From the NCBI GenBank assembly GCA_021234155.1, contig JAJEKV010000140.1, forward strand, positions 713,407 through 777,406: a stretch of DNA of 64,000 nucleotides. Direction: 5' to 3'. Position 1 is the stretch's first letter. Each line of letters starts with the position of its first letter. Below the pieces are notes generated by a model. The model made no database searches, was not told where the DNA came from, and was given only the letters and a program-made list of their open reading frames with translations. The translations under genes and the position numbers were made by a program. Below are positions 54,263-64,000 of this stretch, piece after piece. This stretch comes from Isoetes taiwanensis. Lineage: Eukaryota > Streptophyta > Lycopodiopsida > Isoetales > Isoetaceae.

Positions 54263-56831
54263 CAATTGCTAACATTTTTGCCTTAGATGTGAGTATCACA
54301 CTTATAGTACTGATTTCATGTTGGAATACATCGAGATAAGTAACAATCAAAGCATTGGCAATGAGAATTTGGGCTAGAGTCAGCAACCATATTCCTTTGT
54401 TTATGGATGATGGGAACACATGAATTTACCAGTCTGTTATTCCTATTTTTATGAGAAAGTTGATGCACACTTGTGATCGAGTGCTATCTCATAAGCCTTA
54501 TTTACCTCATTCTTCGAAGTAGGTTTTCATGCCCCAACGTGAATATTCTATGATTAAGAAGAATATGTGATTGAAAGTATGTTCCTCCAACAATGATTGT
54601 ATGTAACATGTGGTGCATAGAAGCCTTCATTTTAATGTTTATGTGCATAGTATCAAGTCAAAATTTAGGTCATTTTGAGCATTGCTTTGTGCACAATTGA
54701 CGCCAGTTTGATTTTGCTCCAATGCCTATTAACATTAAGGGATAATTCCAAATATACCCTTCAAGTTTACAAATATTCTTATTTAGCATAATCAATAATC
54801 AAAGTACCCTTTGTTTCTATATTTGGATATTTAGTGATGTTGAGTACATTGACATACCACCTTGGCATCATCTTTTCTAGGATGCGTGATGATTTTACCG
54901 ACTTATATCACAATGTCATAAAGTGCATATCAAATTAATGGAAGATCATCATCATCCACTAAAAGTAGGAAACCTTTCCAAGCATACAAAATCTTTCCAT
55001 ATATTCTTTTCGTCTAAAGTGACTAAAAGAGGTTTAATCGCTGCTTAATCTCAGGTAATAAGTGGGAAGATGATCAAATAAAACTTCCTATCAATAGCAT
55101 ATCAACGTTGCTTCTAAACTATCCATATAGCTTAAGCTTAAAAAACAAGAGATGCCAATTTCTTGTGCTTTGACGAGGAATAAGAGAGCAGTTCAAGGAG
55201 ATCCTCGGACTATTAATGTCAGGGAAAATTCCAAATGTACCTCTCAAGTTTGCAAAAAATCCCAAAAAACCCTCCAAATGAAGAGCATTTTTGAAAAATT
55301 GGTAATAGAGTTTTCGTTGCTCTTCAAATTCAAAAGTTATCTCCAATAACTTTATAGATTAAGATAAGATCTTCCCAATAAGATCAAATTCATCTAAATT
55401 GGACTTGGAATTCACAAGTTATGCTCATTTATGTTGTTTTTTATAGTACTTACTTAAAACACCATAACTTGAAGGTTCTAACAGGTGATCTGATTTCCAA
55501 ACAATCAGTGGTTTTAACCACTCAAAAAGTCTATTTCTGAAATTCTGACTGCATAAACCAGCCTATGATTATGCATAGTATTTGAAGTTGTACTTTGATA
55601 TTATGCACGAAATTTAGCAATCTGATAGGTCACTGGTATATGCAACTACCCATAAAGTTTTAGAAAAAATAAGAACCCTAACTAGGTCAAATTACCACTG
55701 TAACAGACCTCAATTTCAGCAAAACCGAAATTGCCAGGAGTGTCCTGGCAACGGAATCAAAAATGTTAACGTACTCTGACTATGCTAACATAGAATCCAA
55801 GTATTCTAGAATCAGAATATAACTTTAAGCATCTAATAAAGCAATGCAAACACTTACCCAAGCACTGTACAGATAAGCATTCCAATTGAGACTAGAATTT
55901 CCTTCTTTTGGCATTTGGGTCTCCGTAGAAACAAGAAGTTCTGAAGCAGCCATGGTAGAAATCGATGGAACATACCGTGCTAGAGTATAGGGTTTACAGT
56001 ACTGCAAGTAAAACAATGTAACAATGCTTGTTGAGACAAAAGAGCCCATTCTGAACTTGAACGATGCACTTTGGTGCAAGCCAAGAAATAGGTCAAGCCA
56101 TGAGGCCAATTGACCAGAAATCCGGCATTATGCCTTTGCTTAATAAATTGTTAGATATTTTCAATTAGGTGCTTAACGAAATAATTAGTGTTCATATTAG
56201 TAAGCAACACTTAGAAGCAAGTTAAGACATGCACGAGGAGAACACGAAATGCGGCAATAACAGTTTCTATTCAAGATTCTCCTCCTATAACAACGTACTT
56301 GCTTCGTATATAGATTCTACAATAAATCTCCACTGTCTATAGTCTTGCCACATGGCACAAGTACAACTCTTAACTTCAACCTTTATAACTTTCTAAACAA
56401 CGTTACTCCTAAAGTTCTAACACATTTAACTATTCAACATTTAAATCAAGATAATATTTAATAGTCCAAATATCACAACTAACTAATGTCGATGTCGTTT
56501 GAAATGTCGTTCTTCATCATTGTCTTCGTCTTCATCCAAATCAAACAACATCTCCAACATTGCATTCTCATCTTCTTGGTTACTCTCGCCAAATAAACAT
56601 TAGCTTTGCTCCTATTAGTCACTGTAAGAATGAGCACCATTTGAAGATGATTGAAAGCTTTCTTCAAATTGGAAAATCAATCGATAGGCTTGAAGAAGTT
56701 TCACTAGCTGTGGCCGAGATAACAATTTAGTAATAAAGTCACTAACTCTAGCAGCTAGAAACTGATTGCTATACAAACCACATTTAACACAACTACCATG
56801 TAACAAAGAGATTATTTCCTAGTGAATTAGA
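54263..56831. other. AT-rich spacer, no recognised gene
   Basis: No domain-bearing frame. Two direct copies of a phrase like GGGA(T/A)AATTCCAAATNTACC...TCAAGTTT(A/G)C occur near 54738 and 55217; such text is common at the ends of plant DNA transposons, but I could not pair inverted ends. A 94-codon minus-strand frame (56109-55825) has no recognised similarity. Confidence 0.4.
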
Positions 56832-57480
56832 CCATGTGACGTCCTCTACTTCTTCTGTGATGCTCCCATCGTATTGGAAGGTGGAGTTCATCCCCCTGGC
56901 AGCCAAGCTGACAGAGGCCACCTGACACCAATCCTTTAGCCATGGATCGATGAGGAAGAATGGATGGGTCATTTGTCATGTCTTCCCTCGGGATCGACCT
57001 AGCTGCGGAAGCGTGAATAAACATAAGCACATGACATCAAATGTAACAGAGTCACCTCAAAGGATGACTATACCATAGTATACATGTATAAATACATCAA
57101 CAATACCATCATCACATGGGAGATCCTACCCAAGGCTCAGACTCGAGGGTATGGACTGACGGCTTAGGTCTTCAGAAGCCATTGCAGACAGAATTCATAA
57201 GAGTGGATTGGGCTGGCATAGGAACGTGGCTGTTGGGTAGTCCGCTCCATCTGCCCCTCCCAGTGTACACTTTGCAGAGTAGGTTGAAGAATCTAGGGAT
57301 TGGGCCGTAGCCTGCCGGGTACGTAGCCAAAAAGCCCCGATGAGGCAGGAAGGGATCACCCCCTCCAGAGGCATGCATGCCTTTCACAAGTGGCTAGAGG
57401 GTGACAATCAACAATAATAGCTCAATGCCTTTGTACTTAGCTTATGCTCATATGAGGCTCCGGTGTATTTACAGCGGGTT
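56832..57480 (-). repeat. Diverged LTR fragment related to the chromovirus LTR
   Basis: Starts TGTGACG and shares collinear phrases with 47718-48310: GCGGAAGCGTGAATAAACAT against GCGGAAGCACAAACAT, GAGATCCTACCCAAGGCTC against GAGCTCCTACCCGTGGCTC, and CCGCTCCATCTGCCCCTCC against CCACTCCATCCGCCCCTCC. Same orientation as that LTR. The end CGTCACA was not found, so it is partial. It shows an older insertion of a sister family. Confidence 0.65.
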
Positions 57481-58249
57481 TCTGGAGCCTTATTTCAAAG
57501 AACAAAGACTGGCTATGATCATAATGAGCATAAGTAATTGAATTTTATGTGCAAAAAGTACAAAGATAATTTATAGTTCTGTATTGTGTTGTATGCATCC
57601 AGGATAATCCCTAAAGCACATATAATAACATCAAACACCATGATTTCTGCATTTACAGAGAATAATTAGCATAATGCTTTTGTTCTTGATTCTCATGAAT
57701 CCTAACTTATTTTATTTGTGTTCTTTTGTTGCTGCAGAATAGGAAAGATTGGAGCTTCATTCTTGAAGAATTTTGCCAGGAACAAAGCTTTGGATGGATA
57801 AAACTTATGTTTTGGATTCGTGGGTTTGAATGGACTTCTTGTAGGATAGAGCAAGAAGGAACTTGTAAAGCTCTGCCGAATGTAAGGATACAGAAATGGG
57901 CTAATGGTTGTATGTTTGTTGGTTAGAGATATAGAATTCATGCTGCTTAATTTTTTATGGTTAGCATTTCTATGGTAGTTTGGCAAGAGTTTTTGCCAAA
58001 AGGAAATTCGTATATTCATTGTTCCATTGTGCTTGATGCCATATTAATTTCTTTTGAGAATGTTACATGTTACTGTCCACCTGTCTACCTTAATCAAGTA
58101 GATTTTTTTGACACTTACTTTGTAAGGAGTTTTAAAGCACAAAAAAATATTGGCCTTCGACATGGAAGATTCCAAAACTTATTTCGGAATCCAACAAACG
58201 ACTAATACTCAAAAGGATCCTCTCGTGTTGCATTATATGTGGCAATCTT
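57481..58249. other. AT-rich spacer, no recognised gene
   Basis: Contains an acceptor-like TTGTTGCTGCAG followed by about 60 open codons on the plus strand (57726-57926), without recognised similarity. It may belong to the CACTA element to its right, whose left end was not found. Confidence 0.35.
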
Positions 58250-58872
58250 CCACAACAATCGAATCAACAAATAAGATTAATAATGACAAATAGATGCCAT
58301 TGATATTGAGAAAATAGATGGCATTATTTATGACTTTATGGATGGCACTAAAATTGGTACTGAGATGACAATATTATGGCTTTATTTGTGACAAAAAATT
58401 TAACATTACGAGTCGTGTTATCAATGACCTTACACATGATGTTATATGTGAAACTATAAGTGACTTTAACACTGAGGTTAGTAGTGACATTGTGGTTGAT
58501 ATATCACATGACGTTATATGTGAAACTATAGATGGCGCAATATATGATTCTATAGGTAACTTTACCACTGAGGTTAATGGTGACATTGTGATTGATGTTA
58601 TAGTTGACGTACTAGCTGATGAAATGTCTTATGCTATAGTTGACTTTATATGTGATACTATATGTGATGTTATAGGTGACACTATATATGGCTTTAAAGG
58701 TGACTTGGTGATTGACACTATACTTGACACTATATGTGACGTTCTCACTGCCACATTTGTGTCAGTGGGCTTTGACACCTATAGCGTTATCTATTAAAAA
58801 AAAATTGAGTTGCAATTATAGGCTAGAAATTGACACAATGAGTGACACTAATTGACCCCTTCTCTTATAGTG
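58250..58872. mobile_element. Right end of a second CACTA-type element
   Basis: Ends TTGACCCCTTCTCTTATAGTG at 58872, the inverse of CACTATAAGAG. The preceding ~500 bp consist of many degenerate ACTATATGTGAC / TGACNNTATANGTGA units, typical subterminal repeats, quite different from those of the first CACTA. No transposase was seen, so this is probably a non-autonomous copy. The left end was not found. It lies 6 bp from the stop of the H3-tail-like ORF. Confidence 0.65.
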
Positions 58873-58878
58873 TATTGG

Positions 58879-59130
58879 CTAGTCCTCCTCATCCTCCTCT
58901 TCGCCATTGTCCTGATCCTCTGGGTTTTCTTGAGCATAAGGGTTCTGAGGTTGTTCTTGCTGGTCTTGATGCTGCTGGTCCTCCTCCTCAGCATTTGGAT
59001 TGGGGATAAGGTTTTCTTCTTGTCTTCCTCGCTCTTGAGCCTCCTTGGCCTTCTGTTCAGCTGCAAGAACTTGGACGCTGGTGGAACCGTCTGGCATAAC
59101 CACTCGAGCAATTTTTTTGGTGTGGGCCAT
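58879..59130 (-). CDS. Second H3-tail-like ORF, truncated
   Basis: 83 codons starting MAHTKKIARV: it keeps H3 residues A1, T3, K4, A7 and R8, shares the unusual I6 with the chromovirus H3-like protein, and has K9 replaced by V. Residues 24-40 are charged, and from about 45 it is Gln/Glu/Asp-rich, ending EEEDEED. This mirrors the tail plus acidic region of the 288-aa protein, but no histone fold follows: a TAG comes immediately before the CACTA end at 58872. A canonical TATA box stands ~103 bp upstream. It is probably a disrupted member of the same H3-like gene family; with only the tail readable, the alternative is chance similarity of the first nine residues. Confidence 0.6.
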   Translation of the reverse strand: MAHTKKIARVVMPDGSTSVQVLAAEQKAKEAQERGRQEENLIPNPNAEEEDQQHQDQQEQPQNPYAQENPEDQDNGEEEDEED

Positions 59131-59232
59131 GTTTTGAAATATGTCAATCGCCTTCCAAGCGCCTAAAAATCACTTTCTTGGCCAGTGAGCAGCTAGCTGG
59201 AGAAGAAAGATGAAAATGAAGAACCCTAAGGG

Positions 59233-59243
59233 TCTATTTATAG
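59233..59243 (-). promoter_or_regulatory. TATA box for the second H3-tail-like ORF
   Basis: The minus strand reads CCTATAAATAGACCC, a near-perfect plant TATA box about 103 bp upstream of the ATG, the same layout as for the H3-like and 518-aa ORFs. Confidence 0.7.
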
Positions 59244-59471
59244 GTCTGGGAGTTTTAGAGTTTGGATTTGCAATTTCTTGTTATACCATTATGTAAAATA
59301 TTAGTATTTGCTAGATAAATACATTAGGTTCTTTCAGGCAAAAAGTACCCTACCACTCACACAGTGCGCGAGAAGCACTTTCAAAACTTTTGAAAAAGCC
59401 CTGGCGCACTCTGTGAGCGGTCACTCCTTTTTTGCTCGAACTTTAGATTTCTAAACAGTTTCTTAATGGGG

Positions 59472-59610
59472 TTTTTTTTTTTTTTTTTTTGAAGGCATGG
59501 TTGGTGGGACTTGCATCCGCCCACGTCTCCCACCCAATGGTAGCCAGTGGGTTTTGAACCCTGATGGGTATACCCCAATCCAAGGCCTTACCACTAGACC
59601 ACCACCACGA
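59472..59610 (-). mobile_element. tRNA-derived SINE with poly(A) tail
   Basis: The minus strand starts GTGGTGGTGGTCTAGTGG, with A box TGGTCTAGTGGTAAGG (59586-59601), then B box GGGTTCAAAACCC (59549-59562), and ends in a 19-A tail (plus-strand T run 59472-59490). This is the standard plant SINE layout. A possible short target duplication is ATGGG on both sides. Confidence 0.78.
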
Positions 59611-59978
59611 TGGGCTATGCATTCCTAGCTTAAATTCAAACTCTAAGTTACCCTGAGCTATCAGATTACTCTAATTATACATCTATCTAGGTCAACATTG
59701 GTCAACCACTCACACAGTCGGAAGTAAACCACTCACACACTATCGTCTGAAGTAAAGCAAACAAAATACAAAATCCACCCTTCCGGGTATGCTCATCACC
59801 CAACCAGGTTGTCCTTGAGCAAGAGACTTCCAGAGAAAGACTGAAGTTTCGAATAGGAATAGGATTTGGGAAAAACAAACAAGCACTAGAACCCATGTTC
59901 TTGCAGTCACTCAAATTCAAAGGTTAGGAGTAGAAAGAGGATCGGAGAAAGATTTGGGTTCAATCTCAAGAATAGAGC
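59611..59978. other. Spacer between SINE and LTR, no recognised gene
   Basis: Two copies of AACCACTCACACA(G/C) near 59702 and 59728. No domain-bearing frame. Confidence 0.4.
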
Positions 59979-60623
59979 TGATAGAATCCATGATCCAGCT
60001 CTTGCTCAATAGAAATCTACAAAGGTTTATTTATAGTTATAGGAGGTTAGATAGATTATAAGTATAGATGGCATCGGTCGAAGACTGGAGCTGGATTTGC
60101 AGTCGGCCGAGGCTGGACTTCCGATGTCAAATCTCGTCCGCAAAATACTGTAGCTAATCTAAACCTTCTGTAGCAGGTGTGGTTGTCGCGGTTGTCAGCC
60201 GGGTTGTCGCAGCCAGATTCTGTCTCCCCTGTAATGTGGTCGCTGATGCCTTATATAATCAGAGAAGCCCTTTAAAAAGGCTTCGAGATCCCTTTTTTGT
60301 CATATAAGGTTTTGGTGCCTTTTTAGTAAAAGGCCTCGTGGCCTTTAAATTAATTTTAAGGGTCTTGCCCTTTGATTTAATATGCCTTGCCATAAATATT
60401 TTGCCCTTGTTTATAAAGGTTATGACCTTTATATAGCTAAAATGGCATTACCTTTTTATTAAGAATATCCCCCAATGGTCTTTATAATAGTGTTTGCTAA
60501 CTTGGCTTATGGGATATTCGCTAACATATTTGGGTCCAAGGGTTAACATAATCATTTACAACTTTCTTTCTCTTTCTCTTTCTCTTGCTCCTGACAACCA
60601 CTCCCCCGAGCACCACCATATCA
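59979..60623 (-). repeat. LTR of the TGATA...TATCA class
   Basis: 645 bp from TGATAGAATCC to CACCACCATATCA, nearly the length of the 636-bp LTRs at 22483 and 26771, and sharing their end CCACTCCCCCGAGCACCA. No 5-bp duplication flanks it, so it is not a clean solo LTR. The purine-rich minus-strand text to its right (AAAAATAGGGAAATTTTG) suits a polypurine tract, making it a 3' LTR of a minus-strand element. Confidence 0.55.
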
Positions 60624-60625
60624 CA

Positions 60626-61349
60626 AAATTTCCCTATTTTTCAATCTCTTTGTAACCACTGCCTTGCCATTTTGATCTAAATATTCCACAAAAACATTGT
60701 CTTTAACTTTCTTGACCTTTATCCATTCTTTCTTCCTGGCTTCCAGTTCAAGATTTTATGGCCCTTAAGAGAAGCCCTATTTTGTAATACTTTATTTCTT
60801 TCTTCTTCATTCTCAAATTTGACAAAAATGGGCCTATTATGATTGCCTAGTCTTTTAAGCCATTTTGCAAATACAACTCTTAAAGCACGAGAGTGCATTA
60901 CATCCTTGAAGAGATGTTCAATTACCTGCTCTATATTTTGCGATTCATGTTCTTCGATGCCCGAGATTTTGAGATTAATTTTTGATCCATGGACCCACTG
61001 AAATATTCTATGATGTAAATTGACATCACGAGTGATCTCCTCTTGTTTAGATAGAGCTTCCTTTAATTCTACATTCTGGACTGTCAAGGCTTTGTTCTGT
61101 GCAACAACGTCCCCTACTAATTTTTGAAATTGACTAATTTCGACCTTCAAATCCTACTTCAAATCCATTATACATGCTGAAATCCCCTTTGTAATCAATG
61201 GAATCCCCTTTGATAAGGATCCCAACTGCTTTTTCTTCCTCTGTTATCTTCTTGAATATAGAACCAAAATATATCAAATTTGGTATAATTATAAATCTAT
61301 CGAGATAGACTTTCCAAAATATCAAGTTCGCCGGAAACTGATTCAACAA
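60626..61349 (-). pseudogene. Coiled-coil / ORF1p-like protein adjoining the LTR, frameshifted
   Basis: Three minus-strand frames join in order. First comes an N-terminal piece (61349-61134, with KKITEEEKAVGILIKGD). Then a coiled coil (QNKALTVQNVELKEALSKQ) with an RRM-like core (NLKISGIEEHES, NHNRPIFVKFENEEERNKVL, LKGHKILNW). Last is a Lys-rich tail (WIKVKKVKDNVFVEYLDQ) that closes with TGA overlapping the LTR start. L1 ORF1 proteins have the same coiled coil plus RRM plan. Its position flush against an LTR suggests it is part of that LTR element and not of a LINE. Two single-base frameshifts disable it. Confidence 0.55.
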
Positions 61350-62243
61350 TCAAAAGGTATGGTTGTTTAAAGCTGGCTCCGCAATTTGCTATGTAAATTG
61401 CATTGTATTTGCGAAATCGACAAGTTTGACATCGTTGTCAGGATCAAAGTGTCTTGACCTTGCAAAGTGCTTTTAATTCGGGTTCATGTAGAAAGATGGC
61501 AAAAACAGCGACACATAAACAGAGCAAAACATGGGTATAGAAAAGGAAAAAATTGCAAAAAAGAATGGCTAGCTGCCTTTAATCAATCTCTGATCAACGA
61601 GAGCTCTGAAAGGTTATTGTTTATATTATAATGGTGATATATTTTCACAGTAGCATGGATTGCAGTGAGTACAAAGGGAATACCTTGATTGCTCACGATA
61701 TATGGAGCGTGGAAGCATATGAGATAATGCCTTTTAACTCAAAATATAACTAAACCTAAGGTTCAAGGTTGAAGACCTAAGGTTTAAAGTTAATATTTAT
61801 ATTCAATTGTTAACTATTGTGGTTAACTATTGGAATTATCTCAGTCAAATAGTATATTAACAGGTTGCACTGATATGCTTGGAATGGAGCAGCTAGAGCC
61901 GATTTTGGTGCCAGTTCAACATGAATCGGTGCCGCTAAATCTAATCTATAAGAAGAATGAGATACGTTGTGAATATATAGCAGTTGTTTGGAGTCAGATC
62001 CATCCCACGATGGATGCCTGAGCTATCGAAAGGAACCTCTGCTACAATGATTGTTTTGATTAATTTTGACTTATATTCCTTTAACATTATTGCTACAGTG
62101 TTTGACATTATAGTAGAAATATCATTCAATGCATGTTTAAAGATGTTAAAGGTTGGATTGAAAGTTGTTTGTTAAAGGTCAAGTTCTGGATTTGCTAGAA
62201 GAAGTTGAGTTTGGCAGATAATTGACTAATAAAATCCTACCAG

Positions 62244-62255
62244 TGGTATCAGAGC
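62244..62255 (+). promoter_or_regulatory. Primer-binding site of the copia element
   Basis: TGGTATCAGAGC, complementary to the 3' end of initiator Met-tRNA, one base after the LTR end. Confidence 0.92.
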
Positions 62256-62292
62256 ACATGTTCAAGATATCTACCCATTTTGAGCATCACTT

Positions 62293-63465
62293 TTGAGTGG
62301 TATGAAAGTGTATGAAGGTGGCCCTGGATTTCAGATCTGGAAGGAGCAAATGAAGAATGTGTTGGAGAATGAAAACTTCTGGGAATTATTGCATGACTCT
62401 AATGATTCATCAAGCATGGTTGCAGGAAGAAGAGAGAGTAGCTCTTCTAGCAGTGGTGCAATTGAAAGGGAAAGTAGAGGAGGCAAAGAACTGGCCAAAA
62501 TCAAGGAGGCCTATGCTATACTAACAAGTAAGGTAGGAGCTTCAATATTACTTAAAGTGAGGGGAAAATCTCCAGGTGAAATATGGAATTATCTGCTAAA
62601 GCATTTTGAGGAAAAATCTTCTTCTCAAATTGATATTCTTCATAAAGAACTTAGGAAATGAAAACCTAAGGAAGAAGATGATCTGACCAATTTTTTTTCA
62701 AAGGTTGACAACATAGTGGCAGATCTAGAGGGTGCTAGAGTTTTCTTGACAGAACAACAGAAGTTATTGCATGTGGCCAGAGTTGTAGGAGGAAACAAAC
62801 AACTAGCTACATTGATCAGGAATGTGGCCAAGACTAGGGAGGCAGCATAAGAAATGATTAGGACCGAGTTTGAGCAGCATAAGGTACTTTCTAATAATGA
62901 TGATGATAATATAGAAGTTTTGTACGTAGGCAAAGGAAAATATAGAGGAAGTAGCTCAAGTGAACCAAAAGAAAGGGGGCTAATTGGTCCATGCTATCAT
63001 TGCAAAGCACATAGGCACTTGAAGGCTGACTGCCCTAAATTAAAAGAAGTAGAATGCTTTAATTGTGGAGGGAAGGGGCACTTTACCAATAGGTGTGCCA
63101 ACAGCAAAAGTGGAAAGGGAAAAGGCAACAGAGGGAGAGGATCATACAGAGGTCGAGGAAGAGATATTAAAAGACAAAGTTCTACAGTAAATCTGACCCA
63201 AGAAGTGGAAGAAGAAACAAGTGAAGAAGATGAGGATGCTGAGGTAAACATTCCTGATATTCTTGCAATTTCTAGCAAAGAAACTAACACCTCAAATGAT
63301 CTGCTAATTCTAGATAGTGGAGCAGAGAAAACAGTGACAGGCTCAGCCAAGCTACTCAAAAATGAAGAAAGGAAAGGATATATGTCAAACTTGGAAATGG
63401 AAAACTTCAAAGAGTGCAATGTGCTGGCATCTTGGAGCTATTTGACTTGGAAGGGAAAGCAGTAG
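62293..63465 (+). pseudogene. Copia Gag and protease, with stops
   Basis: Starts MSGMKVYEGGPGFQIWKEQM, the typical copia gag N-terminus (UBN2-type), with the IWNYL helix motif near residue 95. TGA (62659) and TAA (62848) interrupt an otherwise continuous frame. Two CX2CX4HX4C zinc knuckles follow (CYHCKAHRHLKADC and CFNCGGKGHFTNRC), then a basic Gly/Arg stretch and the protease active site LDSGAEKTVTG near 63310. Gag packages element RNA, and the protease matures the polyprotein. The frame is lost near 63420-63465. Confidence 0.88.
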
Positions 63466-63624
63466 AACTAAAGGACGTCTTATGTGTACCAAGCTTAGTT
63501 AGAAATTTAATTTCCATCAGTCAGTTAGTTGGTATGGGATATACTGTCAACTTTGACAGGTTGCAATGTACTATTTTATTTGACAATGAAATCAAGGGAA
63601 AGATAATAATTGTCTACCAACAGG

Positions 63625-64000
63625 AAATGCTATCATGGTATCTGATATTATTACATGGCATCAAAGGTTACGCCATACCAGCAATAAAAATATAGAACTT
63701 ATGATCAAACGGGGATTAATTGAAGCAAGTGAATGTAGAGGAGATAACAGGACCTGTTATGGGTGCATGGTTGGAAAGCATACAAGACTTCCTTTCAAAA
63801 AATCACAAAAGAGAGCAAAGGGAATACTGGATATTGTACATACAGACTTATGTGAACCACTTAATGTGAGAAGTATTAGAGGCAAAAGGTACTTCATCAC
63901 TTTTATTGATGATTTCAGTCGAAGAACCAAGATTGCAAGTTTGAAAACAAAAGATAAGGCCTTTGAAGCATTTAAAACTTTTTTAGCAGAAATGGAACTT
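63625..64000 (+). pseudogene. Copia integrase N-terminus (partial at window edge)
   Basis: After a frameshift the polyprotein continues with the GAG_pre-integrase zinc motif (WHQRLRHTSN...CYGCMVGKHTRLPF) and then the integrase core start, DIVHTDLCEP, with the first catalytic Asp and ITFIDDFSRRTK. It is open to the last base, so the rest lies outside the window. Confidence 0.85.

Larger units (their letters stand above)
61800..64000 (+). mobile_element. Ty1/copia retrotransposon, 5' part (continues beyond window)
   Basis: A plus-strand element with a 5' LTR ending TCCTACCA at 62242, Met-tRNA primer site, gag, protease and the start of integrase up to the window edge. The left LTR border is uncertain; TG-starting text near 61808 is one candidate. 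Two in-frame stops and at least two frameshifts make the copy defective. Confidence 0.8.

Noticed and set aside
54738-55240. Paired GGGANAATTCCAAAT phrases as transposon ends
   Set aside because: They are in direct, not inverted, orientation and no target duplication was visible.
55698-56109. Possible LTR start TGTAACAGACC and 94-codon minus-strand frame
   Set aside because: No matching second LTR, primer site or target duplication was found, and the frame has no recognised domain.
57726-57926. Possible host exon after TTGTTGCTGCAG
   Set aside because: A single short open frame without similarity or a convincing donor; not enough to call a gene.

Overview
The window reads as nuclear DNA of a flowering plant, in a repeat-dense, probably heterochromatic region. 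The evidence is plant-type transposable elements throughout: a chromovirus with a chromodomain integrase, Ty1/copia, an L1 LINE with a zf-RVT domain, CACTA/tnp2, hAT and tRNA-derived SINEs. Several retroelements use the initiator-Met tRNA primer site typical of plants. I see no ordinary single-copy host gene, no rRNA or tRNA gene and no CRISPR array. The species cannot be told from what I see.

Layout. 1-3060: AT-rich DNA with a purine tract, a cluster of CGGCGTC-type motifs and a duplicated ~0.5 kb block. 3061-28975: a GC-rich tandem (satellite-like) array of ~1.1 kb monomers, about 14-15 copies. It is interrupted by a complete hAT element (14505-18721, 8-bp target duplication GTCGAGAA) and a complete non-autonomous LTR element (22483-27406, 636-bp LTRs, target duplication ATGAC). 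The last array segment carries a triplicated ~297-bp sub-block. 28976-37900: a decayed CACTA element with minus-strand tnp2 remains, a SET-like ORF, a plus-strand pseudogene of unknown family, and CGTCGTTNAACGACG subterminal repeats. It ends in TTGTAGTG at 37900, inside an LTR.

37901-49358: a minus-strand chromovirus, the most interesting object here. Its 5' LTR is complete (47718-49358) and its 3' LTR is cut by the CACTA element. The integrase and chromodomain are intact, but gag and half of the protease are deleted. Between the primer-binding site and gag lie two extra sense-oriented ORFs, each with its own TATA box. One encodes a 288-aa protein with a near-canonical H3 N-terminus ([10 protein letters not shown]), a long acidic insert and a full histone H3 fold at the C-terminus. 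The other encodes a 518-aa protein that I do not recognise.

49359-54262: a decayed L1 LINE with a nested 877-bp non-LTR insertion that carries only an ORF1-like gene. 54263-64000: mixed remnants. They include an LTR related to the chromovirus, the end of a second CACTA element, a second H3-tail-like ORF (MAHTKKIAR) with its own TATA box and cut short next to that CACTA end, a SINE, an LTR with an adjoining coiled-coil/ORF1p-like reading frame, and the 5' part of a copia element running off the window.

Working together: the chromodomain integrase (a reader of histone marks in this family) and an H3-like protein sit in one mobile element, and a second locus carries a related H3-type tail. This suggests a retrotransposon lineage that captured and reshaped a histone H3 gene. 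The function is inference only.
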